From NCBI GenBank assembly GCA_028455995.1, contig JABELC010000001.1, positions 2,096,501 to 2,160,500 on the forward strand: a DNA stretch of 64,000 bases, given 5' to 3'. The stretch is from Scleromitrula shiraiana (lineage: Eukaryota; Ascomycota; Leotiomycetes; Helotiales; Sclerotiniaceae). Below, piece by piece: positions 12,104 to 25,495 of this stretch (its first letter is position 1; each line of letters opens with the position of its first letter). Made by a program: the position numbers and the translations under genes. Under the pieces are notes generated by a model. It was not told the origin of the DNA. It did not search any database and saw only the letters and a list, made by a program, of their open reading frames with translations.

Positions 12104-15100
12104 TGAACGAAATAAGAGAAGAGCGACACCAAACATTGAAGTCAATCAAGCATTAATTTATCTGTGCAGTAGGTTGTCGCATAAAAAGGGTGGTATATCT
12201 ATATTGACATAACGAGTTGCAATTTCTCTAACTGTGTAAGGTATTTTCATACACGTAAGTAGAGCATTCGCTCAATCAATAACCCAATTTAATCAAGGTA
12301 TAATCAAGGTACTTCCATACTGGAGTGTGAATTCTGCCATAGTTGATAGTTGATCAATTACTCGTCAATATCTCATTGGGGGCCGCTTCTTCAGTCCTGG
12401 TCCCCAAATACCGATTACAGAGAGAGCCTCAAACATGTAAGACCTTCATATGCTCCCCTACTATCTAACTCAAGGCCTCTCACTTCCATATAAAGTTCGC
12501 CCAGTCTGTCCGAACCGTCTAAATCTGTGATTTGGTACCCTGAAATTGTCTTCAACTGTTGTCTAACCCTTACTTCCTCCTCTGATCAATCCGATCTGTT
12601 TTCATTCCTGTTGGATTAAACTTACTCTCACCATCTCGTTCTGCATAAAGTCACCGACCCTATAACTCATAACCATGAGTAATAAGGCGGCCTCTCTGAC
12701 TCGTGAGCGCGCGATACGCTTTCTACTCATGCTCATATTTACAATCAACTTCAGCTTGTCAGCTGACCAATCCTCCATTGTGTTAGCTACCTCTCAATTT
12801 CAAGTTGAGAAGCTATCATGAGGCACAATATACTGGGTGGATCATTACCGACGGTAGTCATTATTTGGGGAAATGTACGAATAACTACGGCATACGAAAG
12901 AGTGGTTCTGAGACTTTTCTCAGGCGAATAGCTGAAGTGTTTCAAAACGCTCGTTTAGTCCAACATCAGAAACAGAACATTTGCTATATTCATAGGTAAA
13001 GATATTGTTATTTTCTACGGCGCATGTTTTGTTTTCTCAATCCTCTTCGCAAATATGAGTGGTTAGTGTTGCCACTCTTTTGTTCGGATGGAAATGATAC
13101 CGGACACCGCCACTATCTGATCCAAGCACTTTAAATCCTACGAAGTCTTCCAGGTCTCTATTTCCCTAAATGAGTATAACTTACGCAAAGACCCAGAGCT
13201 CAAATTTTTGCGGTCAGTTGGTCTCACCTATTCTCAGTCATATTTTATATATTCTAAGAGTCCTGTGAGCAAGTTTGCTGCAGGGACTTAAATCAGCGGT
13301 CAAATGCGATTTCAAAGACACGTTATGTTGTATGTTTGACCAATTCTTTGAGCATTGGTGAGGTTGTAACATAATATAATTTTGGGAAGTATGTCAAGAT
13401 CTTGGGCCATAAACCTATAGGGCTGGGCATCAAGACTAAAGCAGAGTCAATGGTTGACCTTTTATAGCGAGGTTGTCTCAAGAATGTCCGTGTAGCCAGT
13501 TTCATACCAATTACTTTCCTTTTCCGTGGTGCTTTCGATTTTTGCAAAACGAAGCAATTATAGACACGAAGTTTGGTCATCATTGTCAAGACTCCACAAG
13601 AATGTACTACAACGCTAGGCTCTTCTGTCGCAAACGGCGAGAGGCCTTCAAACCAACCTCTTCAACGCCCGAGGCGAAAGTTTACTTATCAGCCTTATGA
13701 ATGACAGTAACATGATGAGTGTGAGTCAAACGAGTGCTGCAGCTCTACCATCAGAAGATCACCCACTCACTGCAAGGCACTGTATTGGAACTCGTTGCGT
13801 GGGGAGGGAGGCTTGGTCACATACTCTTGCGCGTACAAGATTTAAATACCACATTGGCAAAAGTCTAGGCGAGCATGTACTCAATCACTTGACAGGTGAT
13901 ATGATTTTTATGCTCGCAAAATGCTTCCATCCGGGTACACCTATTAAACTGGATTACAGGAAGCTAAGAAGCGGCTACGTACTGCATCTAAGGCACCAAT
14001 GACCGACCCCTTTTCTTGCATATCATTAATCCGTACCTAAACAGCAATTGAAGAAACTCGCTTGCTCCATGAGGAATCAAAGAAAGATCAAAATCTCGTG
14101 ATTCTTGCAACAGCAGATTTTCCTGTCTCTTGTTTCCGACATCAACGGTTATGCGGTAGTAGGCGGATACCGGGTGCTGACATCAATGACATGATATGAT
14201 TGCGATTCCATTACGGATACATTGCCTCTTCATTATTCAATGTTACTGCATCTGCCGATTTGAGAGCCGCGCAAGCTTTTCGAATTTGCCGCTCGAATTT
14301 CTCATATACCTAGGTAGATATGCTGCATCATAATCCGAGTTTTTTTATTCGTTACGATGGATGTATTCAGTCGTATTATTGGTGTACAGCCGGCCAAGTG
14401 TGGCGAAACTCTCGGCTCGGCTGTGTACTGTACCTCGCTAAGTCATCCTTCTATAATTGGAATATCTCAAACTTGAAAATTCTAGAAGTCGTGATTAATA
14501 ATTAAGAAAGTTTCTAATGATTTTCGATACCAATTCGTATACAAAAATTTTCGTGCTTCTCTTGAATTCAGTATGTGCTTTCTTCGGAACCGAATCGTGG
14601 CGTGCGTAGTCAGTTACCGTCAGTCGCCACTCTCCCCCTGAGAACCCCTGCTCACTCAGCTGGCCAGTTACTCCTAACAATCTCGATGTAGGTGCTATAT
14701 TATTTCTGGTGGGACATTGGTTTGTCGCCTCCAGTTTGATTACTCGTCCATGTACGAACTTACTCATCAATAGTCAAGTCCACCGGGCCTGTGAAATCAA
14801 TGATCGGTGTAGCTCATCCTCGCCAATGGTCATCTCTGATATGGTAACGACAGATATCCTTCATCTCGAGAATGATGACCGAGTAGTGGCTGGCATGTGA
14901 GAACTCTGCTGGGGACTCTCCTTAGCAAATTAGGCTTCAAGAATACGTTACTCATACATTATTGTTTGGCTTAGTGAAGATCATTGCTGAACTTCTCCAC
15001 CGGGCTTGATATTGAAGGCTTGTGATCCAGTGAGTGGAAATCAAATTTTCACATCCCTGCTAAAGTCAAAAGTGTTGTCAGCGCTGATATCTTAGAGCAT

Positions 15101-18100
15101 GTCTATGACATCCACTTATATGACAATGTTGAACTCGGTGATTCATGAACATGATGAACATCACATTCATGTTCATCCCGCCTTATTCAATCCAGCTCTA
15201 GCGTGTTTGCCTTGTTCACGTATTGTCTCTGTGGCACATGGCCATCGATAGTGTATGGAGGGCAATAACTCCACCTAATGCAAAACAGAAATCCATGGCG
15301 ATGACCTTGACACTGACCAGGCAACAGGCAACAGCATCTTTGTATCTTGATCATAAATGATGGAGCGGTGAGTGTTTTGAATAACAGGTAGGCTATTATG
15401 AAATATATAGGCTGGATATTGCCGCCGGCTAGACCCAAGAGACGGTAGTGACACGAGTCCCCGAAATGACTGGATCCACGACGAATGAACTTTGCCAGGC
15501 TCGCGTTTGGCACACACTCACCCCGTTTTTCTTGTGGCATTCAATACATCACCGCAAATCGAGCCGTGTTAGATCGAAGGCTTAATAGGTACCAATGCAA
15601 GGCGAGAACAATGAACAACGTACATGGATATTTGGGTCCGGAAAATGTGAAATTACGGCCTGAAACAACAATGCAATGGTGTGAGGCTCTCAAATTAATC
15701 ACGGGGATCCATGGATGCCGAAGTACAAACAACGGATATATCCCTGGAATTGACACCCTGCAGTACAAATATCGTCTGGTTCTTGCAGTGTTGAATATGA
15801 TCAGTGTTGTGCTGTTCGATTGCCTTATTTCTGCCCGATATGTGGGGTGGCTCCAGATTTCTTGAAGTAGAACAGAGTTCCCCGTGTCCGAAGCTGGATA
15901 CTTTGCTGGTCCTCTTATATATCTCAGACTACATGGCTTGTGACTCGTTGATGACTTGATAACTGATAGAAAGGATAAAATACCTCACGACTGACTCAAC
16001 ATTAGCATTATTTTGGTAGATTGATGGAAAACCAATCTCAGGATCTGTACTTAGGTTATAACCCGATCTAAGTAATTCATCTAAAATCCAACTTTGTCGC
16101 GAGAGTATAGAGAGATTTCGGGATTGGAAGCCTCTGCATCTTGGTACATGTGAGTTTGGTACGACCACCGTCAGTGCAACAGCATATCCACTACGCGCCA
16201 ACCCCCACAACTTCATTTTAATGTGCAGATTGTTTGGCTTAATATGTAATATGTTTCGGGAACAATCGAATTACACGATACGATCCAGCAGGTTGTTGCC
16301 GAAATCCACACGCAAGCCCCTAATATTCCGTAACCTGCGTCACAAAGTTGAAAGCTTCTAAAATTGGACCATTGTGCTGGGTCATCCTGATCCGTTGCGC
16401 CTTAGTGCAGGCTTAATACAAAGTACGACGCTTTATACTGGTAACAGCCCAATGCGAAGGTTTCTCAAAATTCTCTTATGAACATTGTTGAGATTGAATC
16501 GTGCATATTATATCCTATCGTATTGCTTGCCTTCTCGAATATTGAGGGCATGATGTGCAGAAACTAAACTCGAAGCTGCAGTTTTAAGGATCAGTTGCAG
16601 AATATTGGGTGTACAGTGTGCTACACTTGGTCGCTACGATCCACCTAGCGAAGGACAAAGATGCCGGCATCGAGTGTAATACATTCTGTTGGTAAGTGAT
16701 GCAAGAACTAGAGGGGTAATTGGAACGGAATTCACGACGCGTTGTGCTCAATTCCTGGGTGACCAATAGTGCATTTGTGTTAGCTATCGGTATCATTTAA
16801 GTGAGTACAGAGGAGACGGTCTGGATAAATTTCATCATCTCAAATAAATACCCATTGCACTTCTCTATGCGGAGGCAGCTCATGTATATAGACAAAAAAG
16901 GGGCACCTAACAGCCCTGGAAAGCATAAACGTCGTCTGGTCAATGTTGTTTAGCTTACTAAGCAAAAGTATCTTGCGCTAAAGCAATTGGTGCCACTTCA
17001 CTTGAGTCGATTCGGCTTACAATATTAACAGCTTAGAACCATCTTCAAATTGAACTGGCAATGCTTCACCTTCACTAACTAGAAGTAAAAAATCTAGGCA
17101 AGGCGGTTTCATGTTCAAGAGTGTCGAAGAGGACCAAAAAAAAGAATTGCTATGGTAAGTAGCCTCTGGCCAAACCCGGCACCATCAGTGAGATTTTAGG
17201 ATCTAGTTTCGTTTGGCCAGACTATGAGTTATCGATATCTAACCAGCTCAGGGCGTCCAGCTTTGGTTTAGACATCTCTGGATACTTTCAAGATAGAAGC
17301 CTGCCACGGGATATTGGGAATAAATACGCGACTAATCTCGTATGAGTGAGGCATACAGTTGCTACTTCAATCGATCATTCTAGCTTCGTCGCAAGATCAC
17401 AGTTGTTGCCATTGGAAGGGATCATGAAATATCGAGGTATATTGGACAGCAACAAAACAAGCATCTAGTCAAAGCCATTTCCCTGCGAAACATTTGTGCC
17501 AGAGCTTATATGAGCCAATCGACATATCATCTCCAGTGCTATTTTGCCGGTTTGACACCCCTTGAGTCTCGCTAGAGCTGGAGTTTTATAGAGTTGCAAA
17601 CTGACAGTTGCCTTAGGCCTAGAAATACATACACGACTTTGCTTGTGGAATAATTGGAAATACGAATTTTTAGGATATTAGGCTGCTGTCTCCCAAGACT
17701 CCACTTTCACTGTGTGGCGACAAATGGCGAGGCAAAACTGCATAGGCACGTTGTGGTTCTGTCGAGCCAACTCAATTGCTTTTGACATAAACACCGCCTA
17801 TTACTAGACTTCTAGGCTTGTTGGCTCATAGCTTCAGAGAATATTCTAAAACCTTAACATCATTCTGGCATACCAATCGGGATTTTCCCGGAACCCGCCT
17901 ATCGAGCCTGTGGCCAGTGGGCCTTGAAGGATTCGATAAGCCTTCAATTATCTTCCCAAGCAAAAGAAAGCATTAAATCTAGGCTATCAGAAATTTCTTT
18001 TTTACCCAATCTCCAATTATCGGCCTGAGATATAACATCCTCTCGAGATGAATGCACCAATGGATAAGATCCAGTAGAATCTTAATATGAATGCATAGCA

Positions 18101-21100
18101 CATGATTTACACCTGACTCTCTAGAACGGGGATTCTTCGACTCACTTCACAGCTTCGGACCGGCTCGGAGAGACTAGAGTGATGGGCAAGCCTTCTATCA
18201 TTGAATCTTGCTCTCAATAATTGCGTAACATGACGGCCCTCCAGATGCATCAATGATTCGATAATTTTATCTATTGTGATGAAAATCAATTAGGCAAACA
18301 ATAGGGCTTCTAGGCTAAATTCAACAATTTATCGTCATGCGCATAAAAGGTTGGAGATGACATCGTGATGAATCTTCCGGCTGAAAATCTTATCTAGACC
18401 CCTGCTAACTTTACTCACCCAAACGATGAAGACCAACTATTTAGGAGCCCGATGAGAATATCAAACATGCTTTCAATGGCCTTTCAATTCGTAGCCTCGA
18501 ATACTCAAATGCTCTCAAACTTCGAACCCGTGTCGGCGATTGCGCAGCCGGTATTAAGCACATAGGCCGGAACATCTCCAAGCGCGAAAGAGGGGTTTGC
18601 TCCGTAGTGTTGCAATATCGGTATGCGGTGGAACTTTTTTTTACAACACAAGAAGTGACACAACACCCAGAAGTATAGCACACATTTAATAGGGCTTCCA
18701 ACAGTTTCATATGTTTATTTGCCGACCAGGTTGCGTTTTCCAGTTGCCCGGGCATAACCAATGTTTATCGCACGAGTGAGTATCAAAATGCAGGCTGCCC
18801 ATCAAACAACACTTGAACGGATAACTGCATGCGAAAGTCATGTGTTTAAATGCACGTCGCCATGTATATTCGGGATGGCTGACCGAAAACTCGGAATGAA
18901 TGGGAATTGCGAGTGCGATATACTGAGGCTTTGTGTAATAGTGCAGAAGTATCTTCCGCCAAATTGAGTGACACAGTGACGTTCGATCACTGAAAATTGC
19001 AGTAACATATAATCCATGATTGGCTGGAAGAAATAATCATATCGTAGAGAGCCGAGCCCCTGATCTACCGGAAAGCACTATGAAACTACCATATCGAGAA
19101 CTCATCTAGGCAGGTACTCTTGGCTCAATGCGAGGATGAGAGGCGTGTAGCGTTCAAGGTGGCTTCTGCGCTCTTCTCCTAGATCATGCTCATAGACATG
19201 ATAATGTTCTGAGCTAGGGAGTTTGCACTAACAAAACTATCTCGAGTTATCTCTGGGAGATAAAAAAGGCAGCCATGTTTGATGAGACTGTGGCGGACAT
19301 CAATTTACGTAGACAAACCATACATGATTGTTAGTCTGTAATCATACAATGTAACTCGGAGCAAGGTCTCAAAAGCATGGTTATGTAGTTCATTAGCATT
19401 GCCAGATAATTTGGCACATACTTTGGCGCTAATCCAGTCAACAGGAACTACTTCTGATCTGGTCTGAGATGAAGTCTTTAGGTTGCTCACACTGGATCCG
19501 AATTTGAATCAACTCTTTGGCCACTTTATTCTATCTTGGCCCTCATACACCTTGTGCATAAGTCCATATACCAGAAGTGAAATAGAAAGTTATCATTTCA
19601 ATTGAAGCTCTGAAAACTTCTCAGCAACGGAATAAGACTGGAGTTCAATATGGCTGAATAGTATCACCAATTAACAAATTCCTTCAATCACTTGATTTCC
19701 CTCCTAGATATGACTGTTGCAAATTTTGGAACTTTCGTTGCTGCACCACGGATATCTAGGTGATGTTGAAGCCACTCGGTACGATGATATATCTCAAGGA
19801 AGCGACTCGATTGGCCTTTGAATCATAGTATAGTGTCGAACCGATCTTTGATGATGATTGTGCCCAAGTTTTTGAGCCTTTATTCATTCGATTGATAGCC
19901 ATTGTAGTCGGAATAGATTTGATAGAATGTGGCGTATTGTCCTTTTCCTTCGTCTGCCGCTCATGTATGTATTTTCTTTTGTCTTGATGGTTTTTCGTAT
20001 TGTCGCTCAGCCACTTCGACATTATACTCAAGTTCGCACGTTAGGCAGATCTTGCCATTTGAAACTCTTCATCTTCCAAGATTAACTTGAATATCCCCGA
20101 AACACACAAGTATCACGGTCTTCAATACAAACGCAGTCGAATCATCTGGTCTAGTCCTGCTACCATATAAGTGCGTGGGAGTGTTTGAGGAAAGCTCCAC
20201 ATAGAGGGTAGGAACATCGATGGTGATTTAGTTATATGAATCAATTTTCTGCCTGTCGTGATTCTCCCGGTCGTTCATGAAAGAAAGTAGGTCACGCCAG
20301 TAGAAGTCCCAGCTTCGCAAATGCAGAGAGCCGATAAAAGGATGATCATGTCAAGCTTGAATAATTAGTATTCCGAAAAGGCGTTATGACAGAACTTCAC
20401 GAGAGCAGAAAAACAAAAACAAGGAAGAGGTGACGAAGAGAAGTTTTTGGGCGCGTGGGGGACAAAAGGAGCTTCTATGGCGAGGCTGAATTGCTGACTG
20501 ACAGCCCACGATATGATGGTTGCGTGGCTGTGTGTAAACCTCTGTCGAAGGATTCCATGTGGCTGGCCTTGCGTATCATTTACAACAATCTGAATGTTGG
20601 AAATCAGTGAATCCAATCAAATATAGATGTATACATGATGTGAAATCTCTTATAAGTCATGAATCGCGATACCTAGCCGATCTTCACTGTGCCACACACT
20701 GGCCTTCCAGAGCATACACTGAACAATCAAAGGAAAAACAACAGTAGAATAGTATACAAAGCCTATAGGATGATTGGAGTTGACCTTCAACTGAATTTTA
20801 GAAACCCCGGGAAAGCAGTATTTCTAATATCATGCCCACAGATTTCTTCTTTTTCCTCATTGTTCCGTCGACTTTAGATATTCGCATTGAGACTGAGGCT
20901 TCGATGACAAGGTTTCGCGTCCCTTATAATCTGCGCAAGCTCAAAATGTTTGCATGGCACTGACATCTTGTGTTATGGTGTCATTTATATCTTTTTGTAT
21001 CTGAGTTGGCTCCATAAAGCCTCAATGCATGTATGGAGACATATTAGGATATGCATGATAACAATCAAACTTACAATTGTCTACGTGATTACGTATTTTA

Positions 21101-24100
21101 TTTTTACAACATTTGTATTTGGTATATATACAGATAGTTTATCTTGCTATTCCCATGAAAAATAATGGAAGTCTATTTCCAAATGGCCCAGTGCAAGCTC
21201 GTTGACCAATTACAACAACGACCTTGATTAAAACAGTAAACCGATAGTAATTTCTGGGTAAACGATGAGGTTTCTTGTGAAGCATCATCTACCTAGGACT
21301 CAGCTAGCGGTTGTGTATGATATTGAAATAAATAGATAGATGGATGGAAGCTCTAGAATTCTTAAAAGCATCACCTAAATGATCCCCTCCTATGGGACTT
21401 CTACTCTATCTACCATATAAATAAATGATTGTTAGCATTTGAAAAAGGATGATACATGTTTTTATCAAGTTTCAGACAACAACAATTGGTTGTTCAGGAT
21501 TTAAATCGTGATTGGATCACAGGGGAAGAATCTTTGTAGCTATACATGGCGATCTGCCACCTTGATATGCACTGATTTTGCCGGCAAGTTGGAACCAAAA
21601 ATATCGAAGGGAAAAGAGAAATGACAACTGAAATGTAGAGAGTACGATGCGTACAATTATAAGAAGCACGCTAATTTGAATTTAGATCACTATCCAGAAC
21701 GTTGGCTAGCAGCAAAGTCGGCTGCCGCCTGACAAGTATTCAGTGTGAACGAGGAGGCACTTATTTCTTAGAGTCGCTGAGGTGACAATGGACATGCAAA
21801 TTGGACTAACTCTTAGGAAACTGAGATGTAATTATATGTGTAAAGTAGAACTCTACCATTGCAGCAGGCATTATAAAGATAGTATATATTTGATACAGCA
21901 ATGGCCCATGGTTGCTGAAGACAGGTTGATACTTAATACACAAATTGGCTATATAGATTCCTTAAGATCTCCCAGATTCGTTTTATCCACTTGGATTGTT
22001 CTTGCTAACCAGAACTGGAAATTCAATCTGCCTGTCGTCTGAACATGTTCGTCGTAAATAGTGCTTAATAAGACTTCTTCTCAAGGCATTCGGATATGAT
22101 TCAGATACTCAGTAGGTGGAAAAATGAATTGAGCTTCGGATTAACACTGTGGTTTGACATGTTGATGGTGCTCTGGCAAATACATAGTGATGGAGGAAGC
22201 ATAGTAAGTTGATGAAAGTAATGCAAGATTCTTGGGAAATTTGTGGGTTCCAATTCTTAATTGAAGGGTAGATAGGAACTTTTGAACTTAGAGGAAAATC
22301 AAACATCAATTTGTGTTAGAATGATATTCCTAGATATGCCAGGGGTTTCGATGGAGGTGAATCGTGAGTGTGAAGGTGAAAAGTCAAGTTGCATAGCTTG
22401 CGAGAGATCGAAGAAGTATACATCTAATGCTGAAAATTCCATTACACAAATTAAATCTTGCCTCTCGAGCATACATTCCGGACACAAATAAACCAACAAG
22501 TGGCTATGATCTTTCAAATAGCGAGCCACTCCCAGAAGCCGATACTTCTTGATCTTTTAGATACCGTTGATGGTATATGCAATATGGATGTTCGGAGCAA
22601 GTAAGATTTCGAGCTTGTCTGAATTTCAAATTTGGGGAGATTCGAGTGTACCTAGTTCTTCGTATTCCTGTTTCCGTTTTTGCCGTTCTTTCAACTCGTG
22701 TTTGCATGAAAGCAAAATCTCTACGTCATGGGTATTGAAGTTGAATATCATAGACCATAATTGAAATCATAGCAACACTGACAGTGTAGTGGCATATCTA
22801 CCAAGAAGTTGGAAAGGCTCAAGTAAGGTGATGACCAGTTCAAGCATTGAATGTTAGGCATACAAACAATTCTCTATCGTCATTGTTAATGCAACCTTAA
22901 TTAAGTTCAATTGATTTCCGTTATTGATGGTCACGAAGGGGACCTTGACACAACTTCCATATCATTGTCGGCATAATTTTACGCATAAAATATTGATCTG
23001 ATCAGGGTCTGATAGAACATGAAGTAGAAATTAAGATCTACGGTAGGATGGTCAAGGACAATCCCACTTTCACGAAGGGAACTATAAAAACTAACTCATC
23101 CGAAATTCCAATGTCCTAGCACACGGTGTTGAGATTCCGAATTAGTCTTTGAAATGCCCCATAGACAGAGCTTCTAGTCGTTCGATTTGGCTCTCCCACA
23201 ACCACGAGTCTGAGCAACTAAACTTTATCTGACCTCAGGGACTATTGAGAGGCCCGATCGTATCAAATTAGCGATATCAAATTCGAATTGAATAGCATCA
23301 TCTCAGACACTGACATATATTGCACCAATACCCACTTTGCGAGAACATTTTGATCATAGTATAGTACCTACACAGATACTTTCATAAATAATGTCATTGT
23401 GTATCCATTCATTTGAGATGCTATGCTGCCACACGATGCATAAACTGAGGAAGTACAAACATATTTAAGCTGTTTCATCCAAAAAGTTCCCACTATTGTC
23501 CATGGTCTATCAATCTGTTTTTAGTCGGGTCATTCCCAGTTGCCAGTGTTTCATGTCGTCGCATTTTGAGCCGCTTTCGGGAGGCGAAAAGGAGGTGCGT
23601 TACATGCATGGTTCTCGAGCAAATTCTTTATTTGGTATGATTCTGGTCAAAAACAGGAAATTTAAGATACCTTTTAGGTATTCAGGATGATTATAAAAGT
23701 GTCATGGATGAAAATACGTACATCCGAAGTAAGATCGAAGTTCGGTTTGTGATTAATGTATCCCCACATAATTCCCCTACTATAGTAGTTGTAAACGTGG
23801 GAAGTTCGGAATACTTTTCTCATTCAGTGATGAAAGCCGTCGATGATCTACAATCATGTGGTTTAGATGAGGAATTCTTACTGTTTAAGGAGATAATTCA
23901 TTTGGAGATATATCTCAATTAGGAGGTTTTCTTTTTTGGTTTGTTTGATCTACTCATCGCCCACCAAGCCCAATAGCGTTAATATACCCAGACAGATTAC
24001 ACGGAGTATACAAGGATTTTGTGAAAACCTCCGATCTTTTTACAGAACTTTACCTCCGTACAGAACTCTAGAATCCACAAAACAACATTCTTTTCAACGT

Positions 24101-24196
24101 CGGTGGTCCCAAGAGGACTGTGTGATATTTTAATCTATCGTATCACAGTAAGTCTGTGGCACGGAGTTATGTGGTTATACGACCTTGCCTTGCTAA

Positions 24197-24247
24197 AATA
24201 ACAACAACAACATTAACAACAACAATAACAACAATAACAACAACAAA
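24197..24247. repeat. AAC/AAT trinucleotide-rich run
   Basis: Interrupted AAC repeats with occasional AAT and ATT units over about 50 bp. Confidence 0.9.
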
Positions 24248-24491
24248 CGAGGGCGAATAATATCAACGTTGCAGTGCCTCAATATTAACAATTGGTGTTC
24301 TCGTAATCCAATCCAAGTTTTCAATCCTACAAGCCCTGGGGGTATAGTATACTTCTTATAGCACCCGCAGATAATATGTTATGTCATCAAAAATCGAGAT
24401 TCCTTGCATTAAGGTTGTATAAGCAAATTTCAATGGTAGTACTATGGCATTCCTATCAAATTACGGTTCTGTACAGAGGAATCCTTTCTCG

Positions 24492-24531
24492 GATCCTGAT
24501 ATAATCATCAAGATCCTGATATAATCATCAA
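24492..24531. repeat. Two-copy 20-bp tandem duplication
   Basis: The unit beginning GATCCTGATATAATCATCAA occurs twice head to tail with no mismatch. Confidence 0.92.
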
Positions 24532-25380
24532 TCATCAATATGAAAGTTGATCAGTGAGTGGATGGATATAGATATAGTGCACCAAGCGGTTTGTTTCAAA
24601 ATATCTTCTATTTGTTTGTGTTATATGATTCGTAAGCAAGTGGGGGATGGATATTTGGGGCTATGCAGTCTTTGAAACAATAGATCAATAATATAACCAA
24701 CCCCCAACACTTAACTGCTACTTGATTTCTATATTTGTATATTCATTTACATTTCTTCATTGAATTAAATTGAATTAAAATACCATGCATAATAACGTAA
24801 ATACTCAAAAGTAGCATTGAAGAATCATTGCATAACTTCCAATCATTTCTTAGCCGCTTGATTGAGTTGATGTGTAACTCAAAATATCTTTATAAGCATT
24901 AACCCTTTTTCTGATAATCGTCAGATGAAAATCGGCTATTACTTGACACCGATACGAGCACAGCTCCGTACCCCTGACTAAAAGCGTGGTACCTGCAGTA
25001 GTTCGTATCTGAGGTTTCACTGAAAGAATTTAGACGACACGAATTAGTTTGGCCTCTGAAACGGCCTTGGCGACTCATAAGCCAACGGTGCCTTTGGACA
25101 TCAAAGGGAAAGGCGCGCGCATTCATGGATCTGAAAGGACAGGCCATGCTTAACTTGTTCAAGAAGTCTTGGATGATTATGATCCCTGAAATCATGGTAT
25201 TCATCTGATTTTGAGATGGTTCAATACGGAAGACCCCCGGAAAATGGATCGAGGCTATGCGGGAGGTCATTGCCCTATTGCTTCCCAAGATATAACAGAT
25301 CCTGAGAATCCTCACGTTAGAATGCAACTTCTTCATTCCATCTTGATCTTATAACTACATCTACCTGAGAGTTAAAGTCA

Positions 25381-25495
25381 TTCGTTTCTTTACTCTCATC
25401 TTGTTTTTTCTACAATCAGCATCACTCTCTCTTTCGGTTTTTCTTTCTTCATTTCTTTTCTTATCAACACTCTTTGAACAGTTTATTATATAATA
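25381..25495 (+). promoter_or_regulatory. Pyrimidine-rich leader before the adhesin gene
   Basis: The 115 bases before the ATG are strongly T/C-rich (CATCACTCTCTCTTTCGG and TTTCTTTCTTCATTTC runs). This is typical of the region around the transcription start in highly expressed fungal genes. The transcription start itself is inferred, not seen. Confidence 0.35.

Larger units (their letters stand above)
11516..25495. other. 14-kb gene desert of ordinary base composition
   Basis: No open frame here exceeds about 145 codons on either strand, and none carries a recognisable domain, signal peptide or convincing splice partner. Unlike the AT-rich blocks further right, base composition looks near the genome norm. 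The longest frames are at 24899-25336 (minus, 145 codons, divergent from the adhesin gene), 15485-15865 (plus), 15187-15540 (minus) and 18441-18761 (minus). I cannot support any as a gene. The stretch contains a G/C-run inverted pair (11611-12103), an ATA/AAT tract near 11727-11780, an AAC-rich run at 24197-24247, a 20-bp tandem duplication at 24492-24531 and scattered ACCTAGGT palindromes. It may be decayed genes or transposons, or hold non-coding transcripts. Confidence 0.6.

Noticed and set aside
15146..15176. Palindromic ATGAACATGA ... TCATGTTCAT
   Set aside because: A short hairpin with 10-bp arms is expected by chance at this scale, and nothing nearby gives it a role.
18510..18545. GGGTTCGA-like string on the minus strand suggesting a tRNA T arm
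   Set aside because: The flanking bases do not pair as a T stem, and no acceptor stem or D arm is found nearby. I found no tRNA in the window.
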